Numbered from the stretch's first letter, positions 39,931-48,610 are shown. The stretch is 64,000 nt of DNA from Acidaminobacter hydrogenoformans DSM 2784 (GCF_900103005.1 NZ_FMWL01000012.1:32246-96245); one strand, 5' to 3'. Program-made: numbers and translations. The notes: generated by a model from the letters alone, not told the origin.

Positions 39931-41871
39931 TCAATCTTTTTGATAAAAGTTGCACTCAAACCCATCAGCCCTTAGTAATAGGCTATTTGCCCAGGGTGGG
40001 GATTGGCCCATTACATCGCAGATGTCTTTGACGGACACATCCTTGTCAGCTTCAATGACGATTTCATCATGAACGTGCATGACTATGGCGTAGTGTCTTA
40101 AGTTCTTCATGGCAAAGCAGAGTATGTCGCGGCTTATGGCCTGGACAATATTCTCAACAAATTTTGGACCGTAGCTTTCGATGCGTTCCCACTTCTTGGT
40201 ACCGCCAACACCTTCATAGGTGACGCATTCTGAACCAAACTTATTTATGCCGATACGCGGCTTTACGTATGAGAGTCGTCGGCCAGATGGGAGGCTGATG
40301 AAGAGCATCCCGCTTTGGCAGGAAAAGCGAATACCATGTGTCTCAGTGGTGGTGCGATCCTTGACGGACCTTTTCACCGCACGGTCCACATCCCACCAGA
40401 GTCTGACGATATTTGGATTGGATGCACGCCAGACAGTGACGAGGGGCTGAAGTTCGTCTTCAGTGAGTCCCATCTCAAGGGCACCCATGGCCTTCAGCGC
40501 GCCGACTGAGCCCCCGTAGCCAAGTCCAAGCTCGGCTATCTTGCCTTTCTGACGAAGATGAGCATTTGTTCCGTTCTTTTCGACAGGAACACGGAACATC
40601 TGTGAGGCTGACGCACAGTAGATATCACCACCAGAGGTAAAGACATCCAGGCGCCACTTTTCACCAGCAAGCCAGGCGATGACCCTTGCTTCGATAGCTG
40701 AGAAGTCCGCCACGACGAACTTATATCCAGGCTTTGGAATAAAGGCAGTTCTGATGAGTTCAGAGAGAACTTCTGGTATGGAGTCATACAGCATTTCAAT
40801 CGCTTCAAAGTTACCGTTTCTGACAAGGCTGCGTGCCTGTTCCAAGTCTTCTAAATGGTTCTGCGGTAGATTTTGAATTTGTATAAGACGCCCTGCCCAT
40901 CGACCGGTTCGATTTGCTCCGTAGTATTGTGCCATTCCACGTGCACGGCCATCTGAGCAGACGGCACTATCCATCGCGGTGTATTTTTTAATGGATGACT
41001 TCGCAAGAGACTGTCTAAGGGATAGCACTTTTCCGAGTGGCTCAGGTGCTGTCTTTAAGAGTTCTTCAACTGCTTTTTTACCAAGCGTATCTGTTTCAAG
41101 ACCTTGGTCCGACAGCCATTCTTTCATCTGGGCAACGGAGTTGGGGTTCTGTAGGTCTGTGATTTCTCGCATCATGTGTATCAGTTCTGCACGTGACCGA
41201 CCGTCCATATTAATCGCTTGATGCACCAGTTCCATATCCAGGGCAACACCTCGATCGTTGATTTCCTGGTCAAGGTGATACTCATCCCACACATTTTCAG
41301 GTACTGGAAATTTAGATAGCTTTTCATGGATGGCCATTTCGACTTCGACGTCACGGACGTTATAAGCCTTAAATGCTGACCATTTCTCAGGGGCATGAGT
41401 GGGGAGATTGTGTGTTCGGCCGCCATTTGAAACCGTTGCATTACAAGGCATGCAGAAATACCGGATTAATTCTTTTCCTTCTTTTAACTTTTGTTTATCA
41501 AGGCCGAGAACTGCTCCAGCCCCCTCAAGGGATAAGGGTAGTCCCATATAGGCAGCCCAGATCATGGTGCAGCGCCAAGAAGTGGGCTTTAGATATTCGT
41601 CGGTAGGATAACCGAGATAACGTGATAGACAGATACGCTCAAACGAACTGTTATGAGCGAATTTGATAATAGAGTCATCTTTAATAGTGGAAAGTATATC
41701 TTCTGGAACTTTCTCGCCACTTGCAAGATCAATAACTTCTACCGGACCTCCATCAATGGAGTAACCAAATAGCAGGATTTCAAAATCCGGCGATTCGCAG
41801 TAACGATAAATTCCGGACTTTGCGAGGTTAATGCTGCTATAGGTTTCTAAATCAAGATGTATGTGCTTCAT
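39931..41871 (-). CDS. DNA polymerase I family (phage type)
   Basis: A 646-residue family A polymerase. The N-terminal 3'-5' exonuclease has DLETYS (Exo I), FAHNSSFERICLSRYL (Exo II) and AYNVRDVEVEM (Exo III). The polymerase part has QNLPQNH, motif A VVADFSAIEARVIAWLAGE, motif B KIAELGLGYGGSVGALKAMG and motif C VMHVHDEIVIEA. No 5'-3' exonuclease is present, as usual in phages. All catalytic Asp and Glu residues are seen. It replicates the phage genome with the DUF2815 and VirE proteins. Confidence 0.95.
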   Translation of the reverse strand: MKHIHLDLETYSSINLAKSGIYRYCESPDFEILLFGYSIDGGPVEVIDLASGEKVPEDILSTIKDDSIIKFAHNSSFERICLSRYLGYPTDEYLKPTSWRCTMIWAAYMGLPLSLEGAGAVLGLDKQKLKEGKELIRYFCMPCNATVSNGGRTHNLPTHAPEKWSAFKAYNVRDVEVEMAIHEKLSKFPVPENVWDEYHLDQEINDRGVALDMELVHQAINMDGRSRAELIHMMREITDLQNPNSVAQMKEWLSDQGLETDTLGKKAVEELLKTAPEPLGKVLSLRQSLAKSSIKKYTAMDSAVCSDGRARGMAQYYGANRTGRWAGRLIQIQNLPQNHLEDLEQARSLVRNGNFEAIEMLYDSIPEVLSELIRTAFIPKPGYKFVVADFSAIEARVIAWLAGEKWRLDVFTSGGDIYCASASQMFRVPVEKNGTNAHLRQKGKIAELGLGYGGSVGALKAMGALEMGLTEDELQPLVTVWRASNPNIVRLWWDVDRAVKRSVKDRTTTETHGIRFSCQSGMLFISLPSGRRLSYVKPRIGINKFGSECVTYEGVGGTKKWERIESYGPKFVENIVQAISRDILCFAMKNLRHYAIVMHVHDEIVIEADKDVSVKDICDVMGQSPPWANSLLLRADGFECNFYQKD

Positions 41872-41942
41872 GAAGGGGTGACCGTCCTTTCATAAATCAG
41901 GTCAGGGTGGCAGATTACTCCACCACCCTTTGGACCTATCGT

Positions 41943-42512
41943 TTAGGCGAGGAAATCCACATCATCTTCAGTGTCAAAATCATCCTCGGCGCTGGACTTG
42001 CCACCAAGAGGTTCGCCGTCGCGGATCTTCTGAAGGTTGTTGAGTGAAACTGCAATCCCTCTGTTGCCATTTGAGTTAAAGGCATAAAAGTTGACACTGG
42101 CTCGGCCGTAAACTCCGCTATACACCTCTGAACGATTGAGGATTGGATTACGATCTGCATCCACGATTCCTGGAGCAGTAGCGGAGTTTGCATTGATGAA
42201 ATAGGCGTTGGCGTAAGCTGGATCGTCTGGACGTTCGACATCGCCATCCCGAAGAGGCGTTTTGATGGTTGAAAGGGGGGGTACAGACTTGCCGTTACCT
42301 TTTAGCTTAACTTCGCCCTCATGGTAGGCTGCTTCAATGGCTGCTTTTATTTTTGCGACTGTGGCAGTATCGGATTTTGGGATGATGAGGCTAACACTGT
42401 ACTTTGGCGTGCTGCCTGCGATGGATTTTGGTTCCCAACAATTGGCGTATGACCAGCGAGTATTAGGGCCTGTGATGACCTTTAAAGGGTTAACATTTGA
42501 TTTGTTTGACAT
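41943..42512 (-). CDS. DUF2815 single-stranded DNA-binding protein
   Basis: A 189-residue protein with KVITGPNTRWSYANCWEPKS, KYSVSLIIPKSD, YAFNSNGNRGIAVSLNNLQKIRDGEPLGG and an acidic tail (SAEDDFDTEDDVDFLA). DUF2815 proteins are OB-fold phage SSBs, and the acidic tail is the usual partner-binding end. AGGAGG precedes the ATG. It lies between the polymerase and the DUF2800 nuclease, a constant order in clostridial phages. Confidence 0.9.
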   Translation of the reverse strand: MSNKSNVNPLKVITGPNTRWSYANCWEPKSIAGSTPKYSVSLIIPKSDTATVAKIKAAIEAAYHEGEVKLKGNGKSVPPLSTIKTPLRDGDVERPDDPAYANAYFINANSATAPGIVDADRNPILNRSEVYSGVYGRASVNFYAFNSNGNRGIAVSLNNLQKIRDGEPLGGKSSAEDDFDTEDDVDFLA

Positions 42513-42524
42513 TTGTTTTTCCTC

Positions 42525-43646
42525 CTAATTTTCAATAAAGTCGTTTTGTGCAGTGTGAAACGCTGGACGTTTGTCACTATCAGGTACCAGTGTTGGTTTA
42601 CCTTCAGGTTTTTCGACGAAGTTACTGAGAAGGTCCTCAAAGCGTTTCTTGCCGAGGAGCGTTGTCATTGCGGTGATTCCAAGGACCTTGTGTTCATAGG
42701 GATCAAAGCCTACTGCTTTTACAGCATCAGCGACCGCTGTTTCATCTTTATACTTTCGAGTAGAACGACCACTGACGAGCTTCCACCCAGTCCACTGTTT
42801 GCCGCTAAGTGCAGAGTGTAGCGCATAGTCCTTGATGTCAGATGCCCAAGAGATCAAGTTGTCAATTTTTCCGAGGATCTCTTCGATCTCATCATCTGTC
42901 AGCAGCGGTGGTAGTTTGAAATCGAACTTTGCAAGGCCTAAATTAACCTCAGCTCTTTCACGGCAGTCATACTTTGCTTTGCAAAACCGACACCACTCAC
43001 CACAGCTAAACTCTCCATTACCGCTGAAGGCAAGTTCGGCAGTGGGCTTTAGGATTTCTTCTGCCCATTGATACAGGGATTCCTTAAACACTGTATGAGT
43101 GGAAACGTTGTCCCGCCGGGGTTGGTAGATAATCATGGATACCGTATCAATGTCGTAGATGCCATCAAAGACCTCAAGGGCACCAAGGGCGTACAACTTC
43201 ATTTGTGGATTATCATTTGCTTCAACTTGGACGCCTCGACCGTACTTGAAGTCAATGATGTATAGGGTTCCGTCAGCAATGAGGATGCAGTCTCCGGTGC
43301 CAAAGCCACCTTGAACGTATTTTGAGTAGTCAAGCCGCTGCTCAATTAGGACAACAGGATCGGCGCAGGTCTGCTTTGTGGTTTCAAAGAGCTCAAGGAC
43401 AAAAGTCGCATAGCCTTCAGAGCATTCTTCCATTTCTTCGGAGTAGTAGGCGAGGGTAGATGTTGGATCTTCTGATTTAATGTCCAGCGCTGATCTCAGC
43501 TTATGCTCGCATAGTAAATGAGCTTCTGAGCCTTCGGCGGCATAATCACTGCTTTTATCCTCATAATTTTCACTGAGTCTTGCTGAGGGTGGACAGTGAA
43601 GCCATCTGTGAGAAGAGGATGCTGAGAGTAGTGCGTGTTTAGCCAT
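42525..43646 (-). CDS. DUF2800 PD-(D/E)XK nuclease
   Basis: A 373-residue protein from the ATG at 43646 (GAGGTG 7 bases upstream): AKHALLSASSSHRWLHCPPSARL is the family start. GFGTGDCILIADGTLYIIDFKYGRGVQVEA carries the nuclease residues (GTGD, then DFKYG). CGEWCRFCKAKYDCRERAE is a Cys cluster as in Cas4/AddB-type iron-sulphur nucleases. It probably acts in recombination or replication with DUF2815. It overlaps the upstream gene by 8 bases. Confidence 0.9.
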   Translation of the reverse strand: MAKHALLSASSSHRWLHCPPSARLSENYEDKSSDYAAEGSEAHLLCEHKLRSALDIKSEDPTSTLAYYSEEMEECSEGYATFVLELFETTKQTCADPVVLIEQRLDYSKYVQGGFGTGDCILIADGTLYIIDFKYGRGVQVEANDNPQMKLYALGALEVFDGIYDIDTVSMIIYQPRRDNVSTHTVFKESLYQWAEEILKPTAELAFSGNGEFSCGEWCRFCKAKYDCRERAEVNLGLAKFDFKLPPLLTDDEIEEILGKIDNLISWASDIKDYALHSALSGKQWTGWKLVSGRSTRKYKDETAVADAVKAVGFDPYEHKVLGITAMTTLLGKKRFEDLLSNFVEKPEGKPTLVPDSDKRPAFHTAQNDFIEN

Positions 43647-43962
43647 TACCAAGCACCTCAGCTTCAGTGAGAAGTGCAGGGTACTTTGCAGGACTGATTT
43701 CCGACAGCTTTTCTGCGCCATACTTTAACAGAAGCGACCTCACCTCGGCGGTATAACCATCGCGAGACTTTTCAGAAAGAACAGACCTGACTTCTTCAAG
43801 CGTGATCACTTTTTCTGGAACAGGAACATGCGACTCATTTGTACTGGCTTTGGGCTCGCTGCTACTGAATAGCTCGGTTAAGGACTCTGATATTCCAATC
43901 AGCAATTCGCCGCAGCGCCTTAGTTCATTTACAACTTGGGATATTTCACTCATCTTGCTCAC
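43639..43962 (-). CDS. Small phage replication-region protein
   Basis: A 107-residue protein, GTG start at 43962 with AAGGAG 9 bases upstream (VSKMSEISQVVNELRRCGELLIG). The C-terminal half (ITLEEVRSVLSEKSRDGYTAEVRSLLLKYGAEKLSEI) resembles a rRNA-biogenesis/Rho-N-like helical motif seen in phage proteins at this place. Function unknown. It overlaps both neighbours by a few bases. Confidence 0.72.
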   Translation of the reverse strand: MSKMSEISQVVNELRRCGELLIGISESLTELFSSSEPKASTNESHVPVPEKVITLEEVRSVLSEKSRDGYTAEVRSLLLKYGAEKLSEISPAKYPALLTEAEVLGNG

Positions 43963-44116
43963 TTTGGTCTTCTCCTTTCGTTTCTTCCTGAGCTTCTTGT
44001 GATAGGACATTTAGCTTCTGCGCAAGGCGTTTGGCGACGACGCTGATTGCTGTAAGGACGTCTGCGAGGTCCTCATCAGTTTGTGGATCGTGAGTTTGGG
44101 TGTTCACTATTTGCAT
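43946..44116 (-). CDS. Small acidic phage protein
   Basis: A 56-residue protein from ATG at 44116 with GGAGGTG 4 bases upstream: QIVNTQTHDPQTDEDLADVLTAISVVAKRLAQ, then an acidic tail ending EDQSEQDE. It is unrecognised. It overlaps the next gene and is the first after promoter-like motif B. Confidence 0.65.
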   Translation of the reverse strand: MQIVNTQTHDPQTDEDLADVLTAISVVAKRLAQKLNVLSQEAQEETKGEDQSEQDE

Positions 44117-44154
44117 ATTGCACCTCCGTTCTGAGGGCATATTTTTTCTCCCTC

Positions 44155-44190
44155 ACTATACACAGGACAGTTTTGATGTTTTTGAGTACC
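44155..44190 (-). promoter_or_regulatory. 36-bp promoter-like motif, copy B
   Basis: Minus strand GGTACTCAAAA, 10 bases, TGTCCTGTGTATAGT, as at 39888. The motif begins right after the sigma-like gene ends and would start the DUF2800/DUF2815/polymerase operon. Confidence 0.7.
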
Positions 44191-44193
44191 GAA

Positions 44194-44691
44194 TTATCTA
44201 ATATTTTTTAGCTTTTCTCTGAGATAGGTGAATAGCTTATTCTTTCGCTTGTTGACCGCTTTCTGAGATAGTCCGGTTTTAGCTGCGATTTCACGTTCTG
44301 GGAGGCCAATACTAAAGAGTTCGATAATTCTGCGGCTACTTGGGTCCAGTTCGTTTAAGATGTCGAACAGCTCACCAAGGAGGAGTTTGTCTGCAACCAG
44401 CTCTTCGATATCAATGTCTTCGGCGGGTTCGAAGCCGAAAGCCTCTTGGAAACTGTCTATTGAGTAGGGCGTTCCAGATCGCTGCTTACTGCAAGTACTG
44501 CAGTCTTTGGTGCAGCGGTTACCGTTTTCATCTCGGCAGCGCTTTTCGCGTTCAGAACGCTTTTGCTCTGCCCAGATGGGACGCATATAGGCTTGGTAAA
44601 CTTCCACGGTGACTGGGACTTTCTGTCCTTCGATTTCGATAAAGAACTGATCTTTTGGCTGGTAATTGTCTTTGGTTGACACATTGAACAC
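44194..44691 (-). CDS. Sigma-70 region 4-like phage regulator
   Basis: A 165-residue protein. A Cys cluster (CRDENGNRCTKDCSTCSKQ, about 52-70) precedes an acidic linker. The C-terminal 65 residues are a sigma region 4 HTH (LDPSSRRIIELFSIGLPEREIAAKTGLSQKAVNKRKNKLFTYLREKL). It is the first gene of the early operon. It may act at the 36-bp motifs, one of which starts at its own stop codon. Confidence 0.82.
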   Translation of the reverse strand: MFNVSTKDNYQPKDQFFIEIEGQKVPVTVEVYQAYMRPIWAEQKRSEREKRCRDENGNRCTKDCSTCSKQRSGTPYSIDSFQEAFGFEPAEDIDIEELVADKLLLGELFDILNELDPSSRRIIELFSIGLPEREIAAKTGLSQKAVNKRKNKLFTYLREKLKNIR

Positions 44692-44794
44692 CCTTTCTCA
44701 TGCGAGAAAAGGGCATCAAAATGAGCCTGAAAAACTCGCCGTTTTTTTAAACGGGAGTCATTAGGCTGGAATAAATTATTTAGAGATTTGAAAA

Positions 44795-44857
44795 CAAAAA
44801 AAGCCAGAGCAACACAAGATAACCTTCATCAAGGTCTCTCTTGCATCACTCTGGCTT
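44795..44857 (-). terminator. Intrinsic terminator with long stem
   Basis: GCCAGAG (minus arm at 44855-44849) pairs with CTCTGGC (44809-44803), extended by ten more pairs including wobbles, with a nested ACCTT/AAGGT hairpin, then TTTTTTTGTTTT. It ends the minus-strand XRE transcript before the early operon. Confidence 0.8.
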
Positions 44858-44965
44858 CGTCTCAATACATATCGTAAGGACCAGCTCATCCAAGCTAATT
44901 TCTCTTAAATTGTTAATTCCAGGCGCACCTGTTGACTGCGGACAACTAGACTGCAATTCTGGATT

Positions 44966-45133
44966 TTATTTTTCGTAGATCTTTTTAAGTAGTTCATCAA
45001 CCGTCATTTTGTCTCTTTTCTTTTGATGTATAAATTCTAAAATGGGAACGCCGTTATCATCATGACATTTACATACCAGTAGATTGTTCTTGTTTGTTCG
45101 TATTTCCTTTTCTTTTCTTTTTACCACAGCCAT
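44966..45133 (-). CDS. Small basic protein of unknown function
   Basis: A 55-residue Lys-rich protein (AVVKRKEKEIRTNKNNLLVC, then KCHDDNGVPILEFIHQKKRD and TVDELLKKIYEK). It begins 9 bases after the XRE gene, behind a weak GTGGGGG site. It ends before the terminator, so it is co-transcribed with the regulator. A Cys pair is present (CKC). Function unknown. Confidence 0.55.
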   Translation of the reverse strand: MAVVKRKEKEIRTNKNNLLVCKCHDDNGVPILEFIHQKKRDKMTVDELLKKIYEK

Positions 45134-45141
45134 CCCCCACT

Positions 45142-45885
45142 TTAAAAAGGTACTCCATCCATATATAATCCCAATATTGCTTTTATGCCCTTATCCATTT
45201 TGATATTTTTAGAATTTTCACTTGCATACAGATACAGACGTTCAATTTGTTTCGTTATTGGTTCGTTTGTCATAAAAGTGCAACATAAGGCTTTTGCTTC
45301 TTTTTCATCTATAATATACAATTCATAAAAATAATCGAATTCTTTATCCGTTGATTTTGAAGGTGCTGAGCAATTCATTATAATTAATTCAGAGTTGGTG
45401 TCTTTTAGTAAAGTTCTATATGCATCTCCATTAATAAAAGCATTATCAACAAATTGTGATATATATACTTTGGCGTCTAAATCTATTTCCCCAAATTCGT
45501 TATGACTCCTCCTATATTCAAATAAAATATGTGGTTTATTGTAATCATCTAAACTATTTTCACTTTCTCTTTTCCAGTCCAATTCGCAGCTTATTGTATC
45601 TTCTATTACTTTCTCAAAAAATCTCATCAAAAATTGCTCATCCGGAGTTAATGTACTCAAATCAGCTCCAACAAGATCGTCAAGATTAACTTCTAAAAAT
45701 TCAGCTGCTTTTATTACAAATTCTAAACTAAGTTTTACTACTCCCCCTTCTTTATTTTGACGTGAAAGATATCCGGTACTAACTCCTGCAAATGACTCAA
45801 GTTCACCAATTTTTTTATTTGAACGATTTATCAATGTGTAAATGTTGCTAACCACATTTGACAATTTGCTTTCGGTGCCATGCAT
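45142..45885 (-). CDS. XRE-family regulator with C-terminal sensor-like domain
   Basis: A 247-residue protein. Residues 8-70 form a helix-turn-helix (YTLINRSNKKIGELESFAGVSTGYLSRQNKEG). The long C-terminus (FLMRFFEKVIEDTISCELDWK ...; FDYFYELYIIDEKEAKALCC) is not recognised and is larger than in simple repressors. AGGGGTGG precedes ATG. It is divergent from the second XRE gene, forming a two-regulator switch. Confidence 0.82.
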   Translation of the reverse strand: MHGTESKLSNVVSNIYTLINRSNKKIGELESFAGVSTGYLSRQNKEGGVVKLSLEFVIKAAEFLEVNLDDLVGADLSTLTPDEQFLMRFFEKVIEDTISCELDWKRESENSLDDYNKPHILFEYRRSHNEFGEIDLDAKVYISQFVDNAFINGDAYRTLLKDTNSELIIMNCSAPSKSTDKEFDYFYELYIIDEKEAKALCCTFMTNEPITKQIERLYLYASENSKNIKMDKGIKAILGLYMDGVPF

Positions 45886-46278
45886 AAAACCACCCCTTAT
45901 AACAAATTCATAACATAATTTGAACTAAAATTCAATATCGAATTAAAACTTGAATATAAATAGAAATTCATTTCGAAATCATCCTATAAATCAATATAAC
46001 TTTGTGATTCGATATTTATTACTGAACAGATCGTACTTTTGTATTTACTTTTAAGCATTACCTAATTTAATATTATCGATAGACGTTTCTATGACTTAGA
46101 TACAAGGATAATATCTTAAAAATAGAACAAGCGTTCTTTTTATGCTTTTATCCTACACCTTATTCTTTGATTGTCAATAGCGTAGTGGAAAAACGTTTTG
46201 TCATTTGGCAATAAATATTGTACAATTGACATATCAAATCAGCAATCAAAATATGTTTTTTGACCGGAGGTGAAAGGC
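45886..46278. promoter_or_regulatory. Divergent control region with GAAC-N4-GTTC operator
   Basis: This 393-base AT-rich region separates the two XRE genes. AGAACAAGCGTTCT at 46124-46137 is a perfect GAAC-N4-GTTC box, the core of Gram-positive LexA sites, and recurs at 46802. Several ATTCGATAT/ATTTCGAAAT-like sequences at 45925-46020 may be operators of the left XRE gene. No coding frame is credible here. Confidence 0.65.
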
Positions 46279-46752
46279 ATGACATTGGGTCAATACATCA
46301 AAGAGCTTAGAACTGCCATCAAAATGTCCCAGAACGAATTAGGCGATCTAAGTGGCGTCAGTGTATCTGAAATATCAAGGATTGAGAGTGGACAAAGACA
46401 GAATCCGTCCCCACATATCTTAAGGGCGATTGCACCACATTTAGGTATTTCAATGGAAGAGCTTATGAAGGTTGCAGGCTACACTACTGAGGTCATTTCT
46501 CGTGGTAGTTTTGAAGATATCGTCCATAAAGACGAGTCAGGGAATATCATCGACACCTACCGCAGAAAGATCACTAAAATCCTAAATAAAGACGAAGACC
46601 TGATCAATATTTTGGCAAGAGCGGTTAATAGAAGCTCTGATGAAGACATCGATACTATTAAGAAAGTGCTTGAAGGGTTCACTAAAGGCGGACTTAGCCA
46701 GCAAGAAAAAAATTTGCTTAGAAATCTAATCGATACCTTAAGCAAAAAATAA
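46279..46752 (+). CDS. XRE-family phage repressor
   Basis: A 157-residue protein with a typical N-terminal HTH (LGQYIKELRTAIKMSQNELGDLSGVSVSEISRIESGQRQNPSP) and a helical C-terminus (EDIDTIKKVLEGFTKGGLSQQEKNLL). GGAGGTG lies 6 bases before the ATG at 46279; a GTG three codons earlier is inside that site. With the ImmA/IrrE gene downstream it resembles the ImmR-ImmA pairs of Gram-positive mobile elements. Confidence 0.9.
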   Translation: MTLGQYIKELRTAIKMSQNELGDLSGVSVSEISRIESGQRQNPSPHILRAIAPHLGISMEELMKVAGYTTEVISRGSFEDIVHKDESGNIIDTYRRKITKILNKDEDLINILARAVNRSSDEDIDTIKKVLEGFTKGGLSQQEKNLLRNLIDTLSKK

Positions 46753-46801
46753 AAATGCCCTCTTTACGGCATACATAAATAGGCGTATATTATAGATGTG
46801 T

Positions 46802-46815
46802 AGAACAAGTGTTCT
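46802..46815. promoter_or_regulatory. GAAC-N4-GTTC operator before the peptidase gene
   Basis: AGAACAAGTGTTCT is a palindrome with one base different from the 46124 box. It lies just after a TATATT -10 candidate (about 46785) and 33 bases before the peptidase start, so a bound repressor or LexA would block that promoter. Confidence 0.65.
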
Positions 46816-46848
46816 GTATGTCTATTTTGCTTTATGGGGGGAGAGCGA

Positions 46849-48117
46849 TTGAAAAGTCAAAATACGCGAAGCATTCAGCCTCATCGCGAGCCTCTCATTG
46901 ATCGTGCCGTAAGAAGTTTTAAGAAGGATTTTAATCTGTTCACGCCAGTAGTGGACTGCGTGGAGGTTGCTAAGCGGATCAATCAAGTTCCTGAGCAGTG
47001 CAATATCCGGATCAGCTCATCAGCAGAACTTAGCTCGAATACGCTGGCAAACACCATTTATATTAAAGAACATAATCTGTATTACGTCGTAGTGAACCGA
47101 TCGCAGTTGTTTGATCAAAATGGCAGACCGAAATATCCATATAAAAAGTCATCTGATCATGCTGTAAACTTCACCCTCGCGCATGAGTTTGGCCATATCT
47201 ATCTTGAGCATGCCCTTATTCCGCTCTCTGAAAAAACTCAAGAAGACATTTACGAAGAAGATATAGAAGCGGACGAATTTGCTGGTCGCCTGCTCATGCC
47301 GAAAAAAGAGTTAGTGAACGCAAATTTTACTGATCTTAGCTTGGTTGCAAAAACGTTTATGGTTTCGCAGAGCGCACTCCATGTTAGACTTAATCAGCTT
47401 CGCGCAAATGAATTAAAAAACTCAAACAGATTCCCTACCTGCAAAAACTGCGGAAACACTGAGTTTAATACGTCTGATCAATTTTGTCCGATTTGTGCTA
47501 AGTCATTAAGTTCTCATAAAGGAGTCCTCGTTATGCGATATGACGATGGAATAATAACTGACGAAACCGGAAAAGTTCTGTTATGTCCCCAATGCTCTAA
47601 TTCAGACATCAAAGAAGAGGATAAACACTGCAGTATCTGCGGAATCCCACTTATTAACTGGTGTTCCAGTTCATATTGCAGCGTTCAGGAGATTTCTGAT
47701 AGCAGCGCAAGACACTGTACAAAATGTGGATCCCCAACAACATTTCTGCTAAGTGGTATCCTTGAGCCCTGGCAGCGTGCTCGAGATGTGCAATACTGCC
47801 TACAGTCTGTTGAAGAAGAAGCACTTGGTTCAGGCGAGATTAGTTTCATAGACAGCCAGGACTGGATGGACTTTGTCATGTTAATGCTGTCTGATCATAA
47901 GAGTATTCGAATGTTAATGTTATATGCTACTGCACGGTATTCAAGTGGCAAGCTTCTCATCTTATTTAGAAAAAATGAGGATAAGTTTAGATTTTTATCG
48001 AAAAAGAGCTATATGAAGTTTTTCATAGATGCATTTGTTGAATTTTTTGATTTACCCCTAAGCAAGGTCAATTCCGCGTCATATGAAGAATACCAGCCAA
48101 CAACATTTATAGAATAG
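46849..48117 (+). CDS. ImmA/IrrE metallopeptidase with zinc ribbons
   Basis: A 422-residue protein from TTG at 46849 (GGGGGGAG 5 bases upstream). The peptidase domain has HEFGH (112-116) with a downstream acidic EADEFAGRLLMP, the usual third ligand. After the domain come at least two pairs of zinc ribbons (CKNCGNTEF...CPICA; CPQC...CSICG; CSSSYCS...CTKCG), and an unassigned C-terminal domain (SFIDSQDWMDFVMLML ... SKKSYMKFFIDAFVEFF). Partner repressors are cleaved by ImmA to induce the element. The ribbons and tail are much longer than in ImmA itself. Confidence 0.88.
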   Translation: MKSQNTRSIQPHREPLIDRAVRSFKKDFNLFTPVVDCVEVAKRINQVPEQCNIRISSSAELSSNTLANTIYIKEHNLYYVVVNRSQLFDQNGRPKYPYKKSSDHAVNFTLAHEFGHIYLEHALIPLSEKTQEDIYEEDIEADEFAGRLLMPKKELVNANFTDLSLVAKTFMVSQSALHVRLNQLRANELKNSNRFPTCKNCGNTEFNTSDQFCPICAKSLSSHKGVLVMRYDDGIITDETGKVLLCPQCSNSDIKEEDKHCSICGIPLINWCSSSYCSVQEISDSSARHCTKCGSPTTFLLSGILEPWQRARDVQYCLQSVEEEALGSGEISFIDSQDWMDFVMLMLSDHKSIRMLMLYATARYSSGKLLILFRKNEDKFRFLSKKSYMKFFIDAFVEFFDLPLSKVNSASYEEYQPTTFIE

Positions 48118-48129
48118 GGGGGGTGTCAG

Positions 48130-48288
48130 ATGAACCGGATTCAGCTTATGTATCTTGAAAAATTACGCTTGGCTTTAAAAAATGATGCTCACGGCGAAGA
48201 AATGGTCTACATTCTAGGTAAAATGAGACAGGAGCTAACCTCAGCAGAGTTTCAAATGGTGACTTCGACATTTCAAAATAGTCGGTGA
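48130..48288 (+). CDS. Small unknown protein
   Basis: A 52-residue helical protein (NRIQLMYLEKLRLALKNDAH, then EEMVYILGKMRQELTSAEFQM). GGGGGGTG lies just upstream and the peptidase stop is 12 bases before. It is probably in the immunity operon. It is unrecognised. Confidence 0.65.
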   Translation: MNRIQLMYLEKLRLALKNDAHGEEMVYILGKMRQELTSAEFQMVTSTFQNSR

Positions 48289-48306
48289 TAAAGGAGATGA
48301 GCAGAT

Positions 48307-48489
48307 ATGAAGATTGATTTTATTCACTACCCATACGCATTCACGAATGATGGCAGACGCATTGATGTCAGACAAATTGAAGGGCATCCACATGTTGGTG
48401 TGGTGCTTGAATTGGTGGATGAGAAGTATCGCGTTAAGGGAATATCTGAGGATTCGGAGTGTGTTGGTGGGGCTTGTCCGATAAAGTGA
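48307..48489 (+). CDS. Small unknown protein
   Basis: A 60-residue protein (KIDFIHYPYAFTNDGRRIDV, then GHPHVGVVLELVDEKYRVKG and CVGGACPIK). AAGGAGATG precedes the ATG. It is the last of the immunity operon. The Cys pair near the end may bind metal; the function is unknown. Confidence 0.65.
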   Translation: MKIDFIHYPYAFTNDGRRIDVRQIEGHPHVGVVLELVDEKYRVKGISEDSECVGGACPIK

Positions 48490-48548
48490 TATGGTATGGA
48501 TTACAGATGTACCGATAAAACCAGAAAAGAATAATAGGCTAATCATCT

Positions 48549-48610
48549 AAATTGGACCCTATAATATAGACACTTGAAAAAATGAGTGTTTAATTTATTG
48601 GGTCCAGTTT
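48549..48610. repeat. 62-bp imperfect palindrome, IS relic or terminator
   Basis: AAATTGGACCC at 48549-48559 pairs with GGGTCCAGTTT at 48600-48610 (one wobble), with an inner ACACT/AGTGT stem at 48570-48574 and 48585-48589. The TGGACCC ends and TATAGACACTT resemble ends of IS3-type elements brought together, a miniature or collapsed element. It may also end transcription. It marks the border between immunity genes and the restriction system. Confidence 0.5.
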
